Shown: positions 10,340 to 20,284, numbered from the stretch's first letter. The stretch is 64,000 nt of DNA from Polynucleobacter meluiroseus (GCA_945879115.1 CAMDUR010000008.1:1-64000); one strand, 5' to 3'. Made by a program: numbers and translations. The notes: generated by a model from the letters alone, not told the origin.

Positions 10340-11305
10340 TTACTTCATCCAACCTTTTTTACGGAAATAGACTAAAGGTATCAAAGCTGAAATCAGCATG
10401 ATGCCAATAGCAAATGGATATCCAATGGTTGAACCAAGTTCTGGCATATGTCTAAAGTTCATACCCCAGATACTTGCTAAGAGCGTTGGTGGCATCAATG
10501 CAACAGAAACAACCGAGAAGATCTTAATAATCTTGTTCTGGTTGATATTAATAAAACCAACTGTGGCATCCATCAAGAAGTTGATCTTATCGAATAAGAA
10601 TGCTGTATGGTTCTCTAAAGAATCAATGTCTCGCAAAATTTGACGAGCCTCTTCTTGCTGCTCATCTGATAGCAACTTGCTACGCATTAAGAAAGACAAA
10701 GCGCGGCGTGTATCCATGACGTTACGACGGATGCGCCCATTCAAATCTTCTTCTTTTGCAATCGTCTCCAAAACGCCGGCGGCATCGGTATCCGTCACAT
10801 CCTGTGACAAAACACGTTTACCTGCTTCTTCCAGGTTTTCATAAACCTCTTCCAAAGCATCAGCGGAATATTCAGCATCTGTTGAATACAAATCTAATAA
10901 AACATCTTTAGCGTTTCTAACTGATCCAGGGCGCAAGCGTGCGCGCAGTCTCACCAAACGAAAAACCGGTAAATCTTGTTCGTGAATAGAAAACAGTATG
11001 TTGTCCGTCAAAACAAAGGCCACACGAACGTTACGTGGGTTTTCATCATCGTCCAAAATGAAATCGGTACGAATGTGTAAATGGCCATCTTCTGCCTCGA
11101 AATACCGAGCAGATGCTTCCAAGTCACCTAAATCTTCAAGCTCTGGAAGAGAAACGCCAAAAGCCTCTTTAATCCACTGAAGCTCTTCTTCTTCAGGATC
11201 TACAACATCAATCCATATAGGGTTGTGGTGTTTGAGTAATTCTTGACGATCATCGACCTGTTCTTGCGAGAGGCGACCTTTTTGCAGTACGAATAGGTTG
11301 ATCAT
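10340..11305 (-). CDS. corA: Magnesium/cobalt transporter CorA
   Basis: CorA forms a pentameric inner-membrane Mg2+ channel. The 321-residue protein has the long acidic cytoplasmic domain (1-250) and two C-terminal transmembrane helices. The signature GMN is at residues 281-283, between the helices, and the basic C-terminal tail FRKKGWMK is present. This is the full family length. The gene is convergent with thiL, with stop codons 2 bp apart, and no terminator is visible between them. The 163-bp gap to pyrF holds no gene. Confidence 0.96.
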   Translation of the reverse strand: MINLFVLQKGRLSQEQVDDRQELLKHHNPIWIDVVDPEEEELQWIKEAFGVSLPELEDLGDLEASARYFEAEDGHLHIRTDFILDDDENPRNVRVAFVLTDNILFSIHEQDLPVFRLVRLRARLRPGSVRNAKDVLLDLYSTDAEYSADALEEVYENLEEAGKRVLSQDVTDTDAAGVLETIAKEEDLNGRIRRNVMDTRRALSFLMRSKLLSDEQQEEARQILRDIDSLENHTAFLFDKINFLMDATVGFININQNKIIKIFSVVSVALMPPTLLASIWGMNFRHMPELGSTIGYPFAIGIMLISALIPLVYFRKKGWMK

Positions 11306-11469
11306 GACGGGGCTCCGATCTTATTTTTCAACTATTTATGTTGAGGAGTTAGCCACAGGGGTTCGCGGAGTTTATCCTATAGTCTGCAAAAACTAAAGCT
11401 TCCTTTTGAATTCTCTTTGGATTTCCATGAGATATTAACGAGATTGTATGAAAAAATAATGAAATAACC

Positions 11470-12318
11470 ATGAAAAACCGACCACTTTTTACTGAACAGT
11501 TAAACGCCGCATGGTCTTCACAGGACAGCATGTTGTGCGTTGGCTTAGATCCTGATCCTAAGCAGTTCCCAGCCTCATTAAGAGGTGAAGGTGGCGCCAT
11601 ACTATCCTTTTGTCGTGCCATCGTGGATGCTACAGCTGATGTGGTTTGTGCATTTAAGCCACAAATTGCTTATTTCTCATCTCAAGGTGCCGAAGATCAA
11701 TTAGTTCAATTAATTGACTATATTCATCGTCAGCACCCGCAAGTTCCAGTTATTTTAGATTCTAAGCGCGGTGACATTGGCAGCACTGCCGAGCAATATG
11801 CCATTGAGGCATTTGAGCGCTATCAAGCGGATGCGGTAACAGTTAATCCTTATATGGGTTTTGACTCCATTGAGCCCTATCTTAAGCATCCCAACAAGGG
11901 TGTGATTGTGTTGTGCCGCACATCCAATCCGGGCGGCTCAGATCTCCAATTTTTAGAAGTCAATGAGCAGAATTCGAACGTAAAAGAATTGCTCTATGAG
12001 AGAGTTGCTCGTCTGTCTGCGAGTCAATGGAATAAAACAGGTCAATTAGGCCTCGTGGTTGGTGCAACTTTTCCAAATGAGATTGCCAAGGTTAGATCCA
12101 TTGTGGGTGACATGCCTTTATTAATTCCTGGCATTGGTGCGCAAGGTGGTGATATCCCTGCAACAGTTCAAGCTGGCGCTATTAAAAATGTACCAGGTAA
12201 TGGGATGATCATCAATTCTTCTAGAGCGATTTTGTACGCTAGTAAAGATAGTAACTTTGCTGATGCTGCCAGAAAAGTTGCCATTGCGACACGCGATGCT
12301 CTTCGCGCAGCTAAATAG
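11470..12318 (+). CDS. pyrF: Orotidine-5'-phosphate decarboxylase (type 2)
   Basis: PyrF converts OMP to UMP, the last step of pyrimidine synthesis. At 282 residues it belongs to the longer type 2 subfamily found in betaproteobacteria and actinobacteria. LCVGLDPDP is at about 22-30 and the catalytic DSKRGDIG at 97-104, with the essential Lys99. [10 protein letters not shown] near the C-terminus is the phosphate-binding loop. The ribosome site ahead of the ATG at 11470 is weak. It is followed 29 bp later by pgpA on the same strand. Confidence 0.95.
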   Translation: MKNRPLFTEQLNAAWSSQDSMLCVGLDPDPKQFPASLRGEGGAILSFCRAIVDATADVVCAFKPQIAYFSSQGAEDQLVQLIDYIHRQHPQVPVILDSKRGDIGSTAEQYAIEAFERYQADAVTVNPYMGFDSIEPYLKHPNKGVIVLCRTSNPGGSDLQFLEVNEQNSNVKELLYERVARLSASQWNKTGQLGLVVGATFPNEIAKVRSIVGDMPLLIPGIGAQGGDIPATVQAGAIKNVPGNGMIINSSRAILYASKDSNFADAARKVAIATRDALRAAK

Positions 12319-12347
12319 TTTCTAATAGCCCCCACCAACATACCTCT

Positions 12348-12893
12348 ATGAAAATAATTCCACAAGCTGCTTGGATTTGGTCTAAACCAGAAAGAGCTCT
12401 GGCCTTTGGTTTTGGGTCTGGTTTATCGATCATGGCACCTGGCACGATTGGTACTCTTTACGCCTGGGCTATTTACCTAGTACTTGATGCTTTTTTAGCA
12501 AGCAATACGATTGCCTCAGTGATTGCCATCAGCGCTATTGGAGGTATCTGGATTTGTGGGAAGGTTGGTGAAGAATTAGGTGTCCCTGATCACGGTGGCA
12601 TTGTATGGGATGAGTTTGTTGCCTTTTGGTTAATTCTTTTCATCATCATGCCAACTGGTATTGGCGGCCAAATTGTTGCTTTTTTACTTTTTAGATTTTT
12701 TGATGCTGTTAAACCAGGGCCCATCAAATCCATTGACCAATACTTCAAAAAATGGGAACCAAAAGTTGAACGCTTAGATCAACCCAGAAAAATTCCTTCA
12801 TGGATCATCAGAGGTTTTGGCGTCATGATTGATGACTTAGCAGCTGCGCTAGCGACTCTATTAGTCATCGCCATTGGCTCTCGGATTTGGTGA
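12348..12893 (+). CDS. pgpA: Phosphatidylglycerophosphatase A
   Basis: PgpA removes the phosphate from phosphatidylglycerophosphate to make phosphatidylglycerol in the inner membrane. The 181-residue protein has the family hallmarks: SIMAPGTIGT near 27-36, HGGIVWDEFVAFW near 82-94, RFFDAVKPGPI near 116-126, and GFGVMIDDLAAAL near 151-163 with the acidic metal-binding residues. Several hydrophobic segments are consistent with membrane insertion. The following cinA gene starts within or immediately after its 3' end, suggesting coupled translation. Confidence 0.94.
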   Translation: MKIIPQAAWIWSKPERALAFGFGSGLSIMAPGTIGTLYAWAIYLVLDAFLASNTIASVIAISAIGGIWICGKVGEELGVPDHGGIVWDEFVAFWLILFIIMPTGIGGQIVAFLLFRFFDAVKPGPIKSIDQYFKKWEPKVERLDQPRKIPSWIIRGFGVMIDDLAAALATLLVIAIGSRIW

Positions 12894-12906
12894 TGAGACT
12901 TTAGTT

Positions 12907-13398
12907 TTGAACTCTCTCATAGACAACTCACTTATTGAAGAATTAGCTAAGATTCTTTTAAAGCATCAATGGCGCTTGAGCACAGCAGAATCTTGTACAG
13001 GCGGCTTAGTGGCCGCCAGCTTAACTGCTTTAGCAGGTTCAAGTGAGTGGTTTGAGCGCGGTTATGTCACCTATAGCAATAATGCCAAATCAGAAGATAT
13101 TGGTGTTGATGCGCATTTGATTCAAGATCATGGCGCGGTGAGCATTCAAGTTGCGAAAGCAATGGTAGTTGGCGCCAAACAATCTAGTAATTCTAATATC
13201 GCGTTATCGATCACGGGCATTGCAGGTCCAACAGGCGGCACTAAAGAAAAACCAATTGGCACAGTTTGCTTTGCGTGGATTTTAGATAACGATCAAGTTA
13301 TCTCAGAAACTAAGTTATTCACCGGTAATCGATCAGAGATTAGAGATGCGGCGAGTGAGTTTGCAGTTAGCCAATTAACTCGAATTTTAAATAATTGA
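12907..13398 (+). CDS. pncC: Nicotinamide-nucleotide amidohydrolase (CinA C-terminal domain)
   Basis: The protein matches the stand-alone CinA C-terminal domain, which deamidates NMN to nicotinate mononucleotide in the pyridine nucleotide salvage cycle. STAESCTGG, with the catalytic serine, lies near residues 25-33, followed by GSSEWFERGYVTYSN and SITGIAGPTGGT. I choose the TTG at 12907 (163 aa) because there is no in-frame ATG near this point and the next residues fit the family N-terminus. A TTG at 12874, overlapping pgpA, is the alternative. The gene ends 1 bp from the convergent mtgA stop codon. Confidence 0.88.
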   Translation: MNSLIDNSLIEELAKILLKHQWRLSTAESCTGGLVAASLTALAGSSEWFERGYVTYSNNAKSEDIGVDAHLIQDHGAVSIQVAKAMVVGAKQSSNSNIALSITGIAGPTGGTKEKPIGTVCFAWILDNDQVISETKLFTGNRSEIRDAASEFAVSQLTRILNN

Positions 13399-13399
13399 C

Positions 13400-14095
13400 T
13401 TACTTATTCATTCTCTCAAGAATGAAATCAATCCTGACCGGGAAATTAACCCTGGCTGTTGAGCAATACTTGACGTTGTCATAACACTTAGGTGCTGGAA
13501 GAGCTGCCGCTAATGAGGCTGCCTCCTCAATAGATAGCTGATGGGGTTTTAATGAAAAATAGTGTTGAGCTGCTGCACTAATGCCAAAAATACCTTCACC
13601 CCACTCGACATGATTAAGGTAAATCTCAAAAATACGTTCTTTAGGCAAAGCTATTTCTAACATACCCGTGATTAAGAACTCCTGCGCTTTGCGGAGGTAA
13701 TTTTTCTCACCAGATAGAAATAAGTTTTTAGCCAACTGTTGGGTAATGGTAGATCCACCTCGTAGGTGCTTAGTATTCTTTTGATTGCGATTCCAAGCAT
13801 CTTTCATGGCTTGTGGCTCAAAACCAATATGACTGTAAAAGTCACTATCCTCACTAATTGTGATTGCACGCTTGAGGTAGGGTGATATTTTTTTGAACTC
13901 CACCCATTCACGCTTTAATCCGCAATCATGAATGTAGGGAATACTCCAGCCACAAATACGATGACGCTCTGCTAATTGAAAAGATGTCATCGTAGGGTTG
14001 ACCCAACGCCAAACCAATATCTGGACAAAGAAAAATAACTGTAATGCCAAAATACTTATGGCTATGACTGATATGAAATAGGGTAGAAATTTCAT
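13400..14095 (-). CDS. mtgA: Monofunctional biosynthetic peptidoglycan transglycosylase
   Basis: MtgA polymerises lipid II into glycan strands at the outer face of the inner membrane. A single N-terminal transmembrane helix covers about residues 7-29. The GT51 domain follows, with the catalytic Glu82 in SEDSDFYSH and GGSTITQQLAKNLFLS near 113-128, and RIFEIYLNHVEWGEGIFG near 154-171. Its 231 residues are normal for the monofunctional enzyme; no transpeptidase domain is present. It is the last gene of the leftward mpl-SDR-rnb-tonB-aroE-mtgA run, 39 bp after aroE. Confidence 0.95.
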   Translation of the reverse strand: MKFLPYFISVIAISILALQLFFFVQILVWRWVNPTMTSFQLAERHRICGWSIPYIHDCGLKREWVEFKKISPYLKRAITISEDSDFYSHIGFEPQAMKDAWNRNQKNTKHLRGGSTITQQLAKNLFLSGEKNYLRKAQEFLITGMLEIALPKERIFEIYLNHVEWGEGIFGISAAAQHYFSLKPHQLSIEEAASLAAALPAPKCYDNVKYCSTARVNFPVRIDFILERMNK

Positions 14096-14134
14096 CTTTA
14101 TAGAATTGGTTGTGTTACTTAAGTACTGACTTGA

Positions 14135-15016
14135 TCATGTTTTATAACTGGCACGGACAGCGTTTAAAGCGCCTTGTATATCTAATGCTTGCGAAGGATT
14201 TCTCCAGGTGATAAAAGCATCAGCTGCTTGCTCTACCAACATACCCAAACCATCAATAGCCCATAAACCCAAGCTTTCTGCATCTCTGAGAAATTTTGTT
14301 TCTTTACCGTAAACCATGTCGTATGCAATGGTTTTAGGGTGCGTAATTTTCTTTAGCAAGTCCAAACCAATCGGCGAAGAGTCGCCTAATCCTGTTGCTG
14401 TTGCATTGAGTATTAAATCAAATTGAGAAGACTGATGCTCTAGTTCTTCTATAGATATCGATTGAAGACCTTGAAACTGTTTTGCTAACTCCTGCGCTTT
14501 GACGTAGGTTCTATTAGTAATAGAAATATCAGTAATGCCTATATTCATCAAAGGGTCAATCACTCCTTGTGCTGCACCGCCCGCACCCAAGATCAATACT
14601 TTAGCTGTTGCCGGCTTAATGTTTTTTTGATGAAGAAGTCTTTCTAAGTCTCTTACAAAACCAATACCATCGGTGTTATCACACCAAAGAATGCCATTTT
14701 TTAACCAAAGAACATTGGCAGCTTGCGCTATCTCAGCACGAGCTGTTTTTTTTTGCGCCATCTCAAAAGCTTCTAATTTAAATGGCACAGTGATATTTAA
14801 GCCCTTACCGCCACGGTCAAAAAACTGAGTAACGGTTTCTTTAAATGCATCAAGTTCAGAAAAAATTCTGCCGTAATTAATAGAGTCTTTTACCTGCTCT
14901 GCAAAGAATTGATGAATTACGGGAGACTGGCTGTGAGCGATAGGGTGCCCTATAACACCATAGACATCTTGCCCTGGGTGATCCTGTGGATTTAGCTGAT
15001 ACTTTGTAATGTCCAT
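14135..15016 (-). CDS. aroE: Shikimate dehydrogenase (NADP+)
   Basis: AroE reduces 3-dehydroshikimate to shikimate for aromatic amino acid synthesis. The substrate-binding region has GHPIAHSQSP at about 23-32 and NITVPFK near 84-90, the latter with the catalytic lysine. The NADP-binding glycine loop LGAGGAAQG is near 137-145 and the NRT motif near 165. At 293 residues it is slightly longer than the E. coli enzyme because of an N-terminal extension of about 15 residues. It sits between tonB and mtgA, 32 bp from tonB, and is likely cotranscribed with both. Confidence 0.96.
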   Translation of the reverse strand: MDITKYQLNPQDHPGQDVYGVIGHPIAHSQSPVIHQFFAEQVKDSINYGRIFSELDAFKETVTQFFDRGGKGLNITVPFKLEAFEMAQKKTARAEIAQAANVLWLKNGILWCDNTDGIGFVRDLERLLHQKNIKPATAKVLILGAGGAAQGVIDPLMNIGITDISITNRTYVKAQELAKQFQGLQSISIEELEHQSSQFDLILNATATGLGDSSPIGLDLLKKITHPKTIAYDMVYGKETKFLRDAESLGLWAIDGLGMLVEQAADAFITWRNPSQALDIQGALNAVRASYKT

Positions 15017-15048
15017 GACTTAATGTCTTTATATCTCTTTTTTTAAAT

Positions 15049-15879
15049 TCACTTCAATTCTGCACCATCTCGGGTAAATTCAAAAGTAGAAACCCAATCT
15101 AAGATATCGATCTGCTGTCGCATAGCACCTGTAAACCGACCAAACGGGGCTGAAGATCTTATGATGGCTATGGCTTGACGATCTAACTCTTGATTCCCAG
15201 AGGATTTCATGACTGTTACCCCCTCCTTTGATAATCGACCCTGTTGGTCAACACTCACCATCACAACCAAACTTCCATACAGTGCTTTTCCTTGAACTCT
15301 TGGAAAATGAACTGTGCCGTACGCTTCAATCTGTTTGCGCATAGCATCGTAATAGTTAGCAAAAATAACTGCTTTAGCACTTGTAGCTGTAACAACAGCA
15401 CGCCGAGGTACTTGACCATCCCTTTGTAAGCGTTTAGTTAACTCTGCCTCCAAAGGATTTGATTCATTTTGCTGAGTAGCTTTTTTTCCACTAAGCGTAC
15501 TATCGCTATTACTTTTATCAGCCTTCATTTGTGCAAGCAAGCGCTTTTGCTCAGCCTCCATTTTTTCAAGCTTCTCTGCCAAATTAGGATCAGCACGGCG
15601 CAATGCACCTGCTTGTGCATCTTTTAGTTGCCCACCACCATTTAAATCTTCCTGAGCTAAACGTCTTGGATTAACAGGAGGTGTAGCACTTCTAGCATTA
15701 ACCAAAACGACGCTTAATGGTGTTTTTAAACGTTTGGTATTTTCACTATCTTCATGCCACTTAAATGCCAAAAAAATAATGTGCAAAATAAGTGACGCAG
15801 CAATGGCATAAGCCATTGGTCGCTGCCAATTTTTCCAATCAATAACGGTATATTTACTGAGAAGAGCCTGGGTGCGCAT
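15049..15879 (-). CDS. tonB: TonB-family energy transducer
   Basis: This looks like a TonB-type protein that couples the inner membrane proton motive force to outer-membrane receptors. A short cytoplasmic N-terminus is followed by one transmembrane helix (about 22-41), then a long charged linker (about 45-170) rich in Lys, Glu and Gln, and a C-terminal TonB-like domain (about 185-270, with GSLVVMVSVDQQG and SSAPFGRF). The linker is not the usual Pro-Glu/Pro-Lys repeat, so TolA-like or other TonB C-terminal proteins are alternatives. No exbB or exbD is nearby. Its start overlaps the end of the upstream nuclease gene by 26 bp. Confidence 0.8.
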   Translation of the reverse strand: MRTQALLSKYTVIDWKNWQRPMAYAIAASLILHIIFLAFKWHEDSENTKRLKTPLSVVLVNARSATPPVNPRRLAQEDLNGGGQLKDAQAGALRRADPNLAEKLEKMEAEQKRLLAQMKADKSNSDSTLSGKKATQQNESNPLEAELTKRLQRDGQVPRRAVVTATSAKAVIFANYYDAMRKQIEAYGTVHFPRVQGKALYGSLVVMVSVDQQGRLSKEGVTVMKSSGNQELDRQAIAIIRSSAPFGRFTGAMRQQIDILDWVSTFEFTRDGAELK

Positions 15880-18004
15880 CGGGAGATAAATCTTCTTTAT
15901 TTATTTCAGTAATGGATTCAGGTTCGCCTTCACCTTCAGCTTCTGTCTCGCTGTGGAATAGCGTTTCTGCATCATTTTCTGAATCAATCATTCCTAAATA
16001 ACGAACACTGGCCTCTAAGGACAAAAAATCAATATCTAAAACTTCTACCTCGGCGCGAGCTGCTCTTGCCTGCTCAGATAACTCCGGAACGTTTAAGCGC
16101 AATGGAATTTCTTCAACCCTAGCTTGCCCTTCCTTCAAGTGTCTTACAACACCCTTCCAAGGTAAACCTAATTGCTTTAAATACATGAAACACCAATATC
16201 GCTCCATCTGATTTTGATGCTCACCATAAGCTGCATAAGTACCATCAAAGTCAGCAGCGATAGCCATCAAATCAGCATCTTTAGGCTTAAATGGCGCCAC
16301 CAATTTAGCAGTGACACCATGTTGAGCCATCGCAATTAATTGCCATTGATTGACCAAATCAACATAACGACGAAGTGGTGATGTACACCAAGAATAATTT
16401 TCTACGCCAAGACCCTCATGGGGACCAGGCAAAGTTTGCATTCTAGTGCGTTGTGGCCCCCAACCCTTTTGCGCTCTGTAAATACCAGGAACGCTATGGT
16501 CTGCAAGCTGGTTACCCCAAGTACTATTGCAGTAAATCATCCATTCAGCAACGATTGAATCTAAAACAGAACCTCGCTGACGCGCTTTAATCTCAACCAC
16601 ATTGTTAGTCACCAAAAAGTTGAAGTCTCTAGCTAATGCCCCAGGATCTGGTAAACCCAATACTTCGGCTCGCAAACCATTCGCAAGGCGTTGCTCTTGG
16701 CGGCGAGCATGTAGTTGCTTAGCAGAACGCCATAAAACATCTAACTCGTTTTGATAGGGCAAGTTAGCAGTATTTGAGACATCTGCTAAAGACTCCTCAG
16801 TCACCAAATCTTCTAGATCATCCAAGCGAAGGTTATGAGCCATTGGCACTCGCTCAACCTTTGTAATAGGGGCATGCTCACCATCTAAAATTGGCAAACC
16901 TTCAGCATCAATCGTCACATACAAAGAAACTGCTGGGCGAAGAGGTAAGTCACCTGAACCATTTTCAACACTTTCTTTATCTTTGATACCTCGATTAGCA
17001 GCATGTAATGAAAATATATCAATCACCTGATCAGGTAACATCGTGATCTTGCCACCTGGGTAATAAACGGTAGAAAGTCTTTGACGAGCAATTTGATCTA
17101 AAGCGCCGCCCTTCTGAATTGCCAAGGCGGGTGCGGCAATATGGATACCAATACGGTAACAATTTGGAGAGCTCGCAACTGGCGTTACAGAAAAAGCATC
17201 ATCAATTTCAGTTGTACTAGCATCATCAATTGAGAAAGCTTTTACTTTTGCTTCTGGCAATTGATTTAATGCGGTCTGCCAATCAGCTTCCTCGTTTGCC
17301 TGAAGTGTGACATTAAAGTCAACACCCTTAGGAAAATGCTCTTTTAAAAACTTACCCTCGTGATAGGCCAAGGCAGAGCCAAGTACCCCGCACTTTAAAA
17401 ATAATTCAGGGATGCCGCCTTTTAGGCCTTGGGATGCAGCGCATACAGCTTTATAAGCAGTGGAATTTTTATCTGGTGAAAATAACAAAGCATTCACCTG
17501 AGGATGGATTTCTTCAGGCAACTTACCTTCGCGCAACTCTACTTCCCATAATTCTTGTTTAGCTAACTCAACTTTCTTTTTTTCCACCGCTAAAAGTGCT
17601 GCCTTGAGTTGATCTTCTGGTGCGCGCATGAATTGCCCACGGCCCTTACGACGAAAATAAATCGGGGCACCTTGTAAAGCAATCGCTAGAGCTGTTTGCT
17701 GTAAAGGAGTCGAAGACTCGCCAAAATACTCTTTAGCTAAATCTAAGAACTGAAATTCTTCAGGACCAGCGCATTCCCAAACAAAATCCAGATCGATCTC
17801 ATCGGAAACAATTTTTGCTTGAGGTAAAAAGTCACTTATGGCAATTGTTGGAGGGTTCTGAAAGCGCAACCAAACATCTTTTGATTTGAGTTTGCTGCGC
17901 TTGCCACCCAGACTCTCAACAGCTAAAGGATCAGTTTCAGCACCTGCTGTTGTTATTAATGTGGCGATCTTGATGTCGCCACCTTCTTCGTAAAGCAAAT
18001 GCAT
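15854..18004 (-). CDS. RNase II-family exoribonuclease (RNB domain)
   Basis: The protein belongs to the RNase II/RNase R family of 3'-5' exoribonucleases. The RNB domain spans about residues 240-570. Its catalytic acidic motif, SIDDASTTEIDDAFSV, lies near 260-275, and the C-terminal part has CTSPLRRYVDLVNQWQL near 540-556. The 716-residue length and the absence of an obvious N-terminal cold-shock pair fit the betaproteobacterial RNB subfamily rather than classic RNase II or R. The first ~230 residues form a separate region I cannot name precisely. The last 40 residues are acidic and low-complexity. Start and stop overlap the neighbouring SDR (1 bp) and tonB genes. Confidence 0.9.
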   Translation of the reverse strand: MHLLYEEGGDIKIATLITTAGAETDPLAVESLGGKRSKLKSKDVWLRFQNPPTIAISDFLPQAKIVSDEIDLDFVWECAGPEEFQFLDLAKEYFGESSTPLQQTALAIALQGAPIYFRRKGRGQFMRAPEDQLKAALLAVEKKKVELAKQELWEVELREGKLPEEIHPQVNALLFSPDKNSTAYKAVCAASQGLKGGIPELFLKCGVLGSALAYHEGKFLKEHFPKGVDFNVTLQANEEADWQTALNQLPEAKVKAFSIDDASTTEIDDAFSVTPVASSPNCYRIGIHIAAPALAIQKGGALDQIARQRLSTVYYPGGKITMLPDQVIDIFSLHAANRGIKDKESVENGSGDLPLRPAVSLYVTIDAEGLPILDGEHAPITKVERVPMAHNLRLDDLEDLVTEESLADVSNTANLPYQNELDVLWRSAKQLHARRQEQRLANGLRAEVLGLPDPGALARDFNFLVTNNVVEIKARQRGSVLDSIVAEWMIYCNSTWGNQLADHSVPGIYRAQKGWGPQRTRMQTLPGPHEGLGVENYSWCTSPLRRYVDLVNQWQLIAMAQHGVTAKLVAPFKPKDADLMAIAADFDGTYAAYGEHQNQMERYWCFMYLKQLGLPWKGVVRHLKEGQARVEEIPLRLNVPELSEQARAARAEVEVLDIDFLSLEASVRYLGMIDSENDAETLFHSETEAEGEGEPESITEINKEDLSPDAHPGSSQ

Positions 18005-18780
18005 TAAAGAGAAATTCCGCCGCTGGCTTCAAGTGCAATGCCATTGATAAAACTTGATTCATCGCTAGCCAAGAAGGCATAAACATTCGCCAACTCCTCT
18101 GGCTTGCCTAAACGACGCAACCAAGAGCGATCCTTCATGCCATTTAGCACATCCTCAGGAATAGATGCCAAGATACCGGTCTCCACAAAACCAGGGCAAA
18201 CCGCATTCACCCGAATACCCTTAGGACCTAACTCACGAGCCCAAGTCATGGTTAATCCGACCACCCCAAACTTAGTAGCTGCATAATTGGTTTGTCCAAA
18301 ATTGCCATAAAGACCAACAACGCTTGAAGCACTCACAATGGAGCCTTTACCTGCCTTCAACATATGTGGCACGACCGCTTGAGTGCAGTTAAAAACACCC
18401 TTGAGATTGACATCAATCACAGCATCGAATTGCTCTTCAGTCATGTTGATTAGACGAGCATCCTTGGTGATGCCAGCATTGTTGATAAGCACATCAATAC
18501 GGCCATACTTTTCAATCACAGATTTAACCACTTCATCAATGCCAGATCGATCAGTTACGTTCATGACATAACCAACAACTTGGTCTTTATTCGGAGTACT
18601 TGCTTGAAGCTTTGTAACAGCCTGTTTCACCTGATCAGCGTTAATGTCACCAATGATAGTAATGGCACCCTCATTAATAAATTTTTCCGCCGTTGCAAAA
18701 CCAATACCATTGGCTGCACCAGTAATGATGGTTACTTTTTGATATAAGCGCAGTGCTTTTTGATCAGAATGTTCTGGCAT
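18004..18780 (-). CDS. Short-chain dehydrogenase/reductase, 3-oxoacyl-ACP or acetoacetyl-CoA reductase type
   Basis: This is a classical [11 protein letters not shown] at 20-27 binds the nucleotide, NNAG is at 100-103, the catalytic triad is Ser152/153, Tyr166 and Lys170 (YAATK), and PGFVETG follows near 195. It resembles FabG and PhaB, which reduce 3-ketoacyl thioesters with NADPH. It is not beside the fab genes, and no PHA synthase is visible here, so the substrate is unresolved. The N-terminal 10 residues before [11 protein letters not shown] are extra. It overlaps the RNB gene start by 1 bp, suggesting cotranscription. Confidence 0.88.
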   Translation of the reverse strand: MPEHSDQKALRLYQKVTIITGAANGIGFATAEKFINEGAITIIGDINADQVKQAVTKLQASTPNKDQVVGYVMNVTDRSGIDEVVKSVIEKYGRIDVLINNAGITKDARLINMTEEQFDAVIDVNLKGVFNCTQAVVPHMLKAGKGSIVSASSVVGLYGNFGQTNYAATKFGVVGLTMTWARELGPKGIRVNAVCPGFVETGILASIPEDVLNGMKDRSWLRRLGKPEELANVYAFLASDESSFINGIALEASGGISL

Positions 18781-18859
18781 ATTTAATTCACTTTAGTTTG
18801 TTTTTATAATTTCTAATCTTTTTATCTTTATTTGAATAACTAACTTTTTACTCTCAGCA

Positions 18860-20284
18860 CTACTTCAACATCTCTAATAATTTTCTATGCACACCACCAA
18901 AACCACCATTACTCATCACCAATATCATGTCACCAGAATTGGCCTCTTTTTTAACTGCGGCCATCAATTTTTCTAAATCATCAAAGGCTTGAGCTTTTGC
19001 GCCCATTGGAGCCAGAGATTCTTTTAAGTCCCAACCTAATGCGTCCTTGCCAGATGATGCGCCATAAGCAAATACTAAGTCTGCATCTTTCAAGCTATCA
19101 GGAAGCTGACTTTTCATGACGCCTAATTTCATCGTATTAGAGCGCGGCTCCAATACTGCCAAAATTCTAGCTTTTTGATTATTTGAGATTTTGCGACGCA
19201 GTCCATCAACTGTTGTTGCAATTGCTGTAGGGTGATGCGCAAAATCATCATAAATGGTGATGCCATTAACACGACCAATGATTTCCATGCGACGTTTCAC
19301 ATTTTTAAATGTGCCAAGTGCCTGAGCTGCCTCTTTAGGTGCAATACCAATGTGGTTGGCTGCTGCAATAGCTGCCAAAGCATTCAATTGGTTATGTCGA
19401 CCGGTTACAGAGGCATCTTGATCCCAAACTACTTCTGCAACTTCCTGAGATTTAAATAAAACCTTGAAGCCATCATTTTGTGTATCTTTTAAAGACCAAT
19501 CTGGATCAACTTCTGATATTGCATTGGCTCTATCAATAACTCCAAAGCGGTCCACCGTTGACCAGCAACCACGATCAATAACTCGCTTCAAACTCTCTTC
19601 TGCTGCATTAACAATTAAGCAACCGCTGCCAGGAACCGTTCTTACTAAATGATGAAACTGGGTCTCAATTGCAGAGATATCGGCAAAAATATCAGCGTGA
19701 TCAAACTCTAAGTTATTCAGAATGGCTGTACGGGGTCGGTAATGCACAAACTTACTACGCTTATCAAAAAAAGCTGTGTCATATTCATCAGCCTCAATGA
19801 CAAAGTAATGTGATTTTGACTTAGCGGTTTGCTCCCCCAGGCGGGCTGAAACATCAAAATTATTAGGTACACCACCAATTAAATATCCTGGCTCAAAACC
19901 ATTAGCTTGGAGTATCCAAGTCAGCATGGCAGTAGTCGTCGTTTTTCCGTGAGTTCCTGCCACAGCTAAAACGTGTTTACCCTGTAATACTTGCTCACCT
20001 AACCACTGAGGGCCAGATTGATAAGGCAAGCCTTGCTCCAAAATAGCTTCCATCAGAGGGTTCCCTCGAGAAACCACATTGCCAATAATAAATAGATCTG
20101 GTTTAAGCGAAATTTGATCGGGCGAGAAGCCCTCAATTAACTGAATACCTTGAGCCTCTAATTGAGTACTCATTGGGGGATAGACGTTAGCGTCACATCC
20201 GGTCACTTGATGACCGGCCTGACGAGCGATAGCGGCAATACCGCCCATAAAAGTGCCGCAAATACCTAGAATATGAAGATGCAT
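18860..20284 (-). CDS. mpl: UDP-N-acetylmuramate:L-alanyl-gamma-D-glutamyl-meso-diaminopimelate ligase
   Basis: Mpl ligates recycled murein tripeptide to UDP-MurNAc in the cytoplasm. It belongs to the Mur ligase family: an N-terminal Rossmann part with GICGTFMGG (7-15), an ATP-binding P-loop at 110-117 (GTHGKTTT), the central domain with EADEYDTAF near 176, and the C-terminal domain with DDFAHHPTAI. The signature CGTFMGG, instead of the GIGG of MurC, separates it from murC at the right end of this window. At 474 residues it is full length. It pairs functionally with the AmpD amidase encoded at 30.6 kb. Confidence 0.95.
   Translation of the reverse strand: MHLHILGICGTFMGGIAAIARQAGHQVTGCDANVYPPMSTQLEAQGIQLIEGFSPDQISLKPDLFIIGNVVSRGNPLMEAILEQGLPYQSGPQWLGEQVLQGKHVLAVAGTHGKTTTTAMLTWILQANGFEPGYLIGGVPNNFDVSARLGEQTAKSKSHYFVIEADEYDTAFFDKRSKFVHYRPRTAILNNLEFDHADIFADISAIETQFHHLVRTVPGSGCLIVNAAEESLKRVIDRGCWSTVDRFGVIDRANAISEVDPDWSLKDTQNDGFKVLFKSQEVAEVVWDQDASVTGRHNQLNALAAIAAANHIGIAPKEAAQALGTFKNVKRRMEIIGRVNGITIYDDFAHHPTAIATTVDGLRRKISNNQKARILAVLEPRSNTMKLGVMKSQLPDSLKDADLVFAYGASSGKDALGWDLKESLAPMGAKAQAFDDLEKLMAAVKKEANSGDMILVMSNGGFGGVHRKLLEMLK

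Noticed and set aside
11306-11469. Possible Mg2+-responsive leader between corA and pyrF
   Set aside because: No recognisable riboswitch secondary structure or terminator pairing could be traced by eye.
18860-20284. Second murC copy
   Set aside because: The CGTFMGG N-terminus and overall pattern identify it as Mpl, the recycling ligase, not a duplicate MurC.
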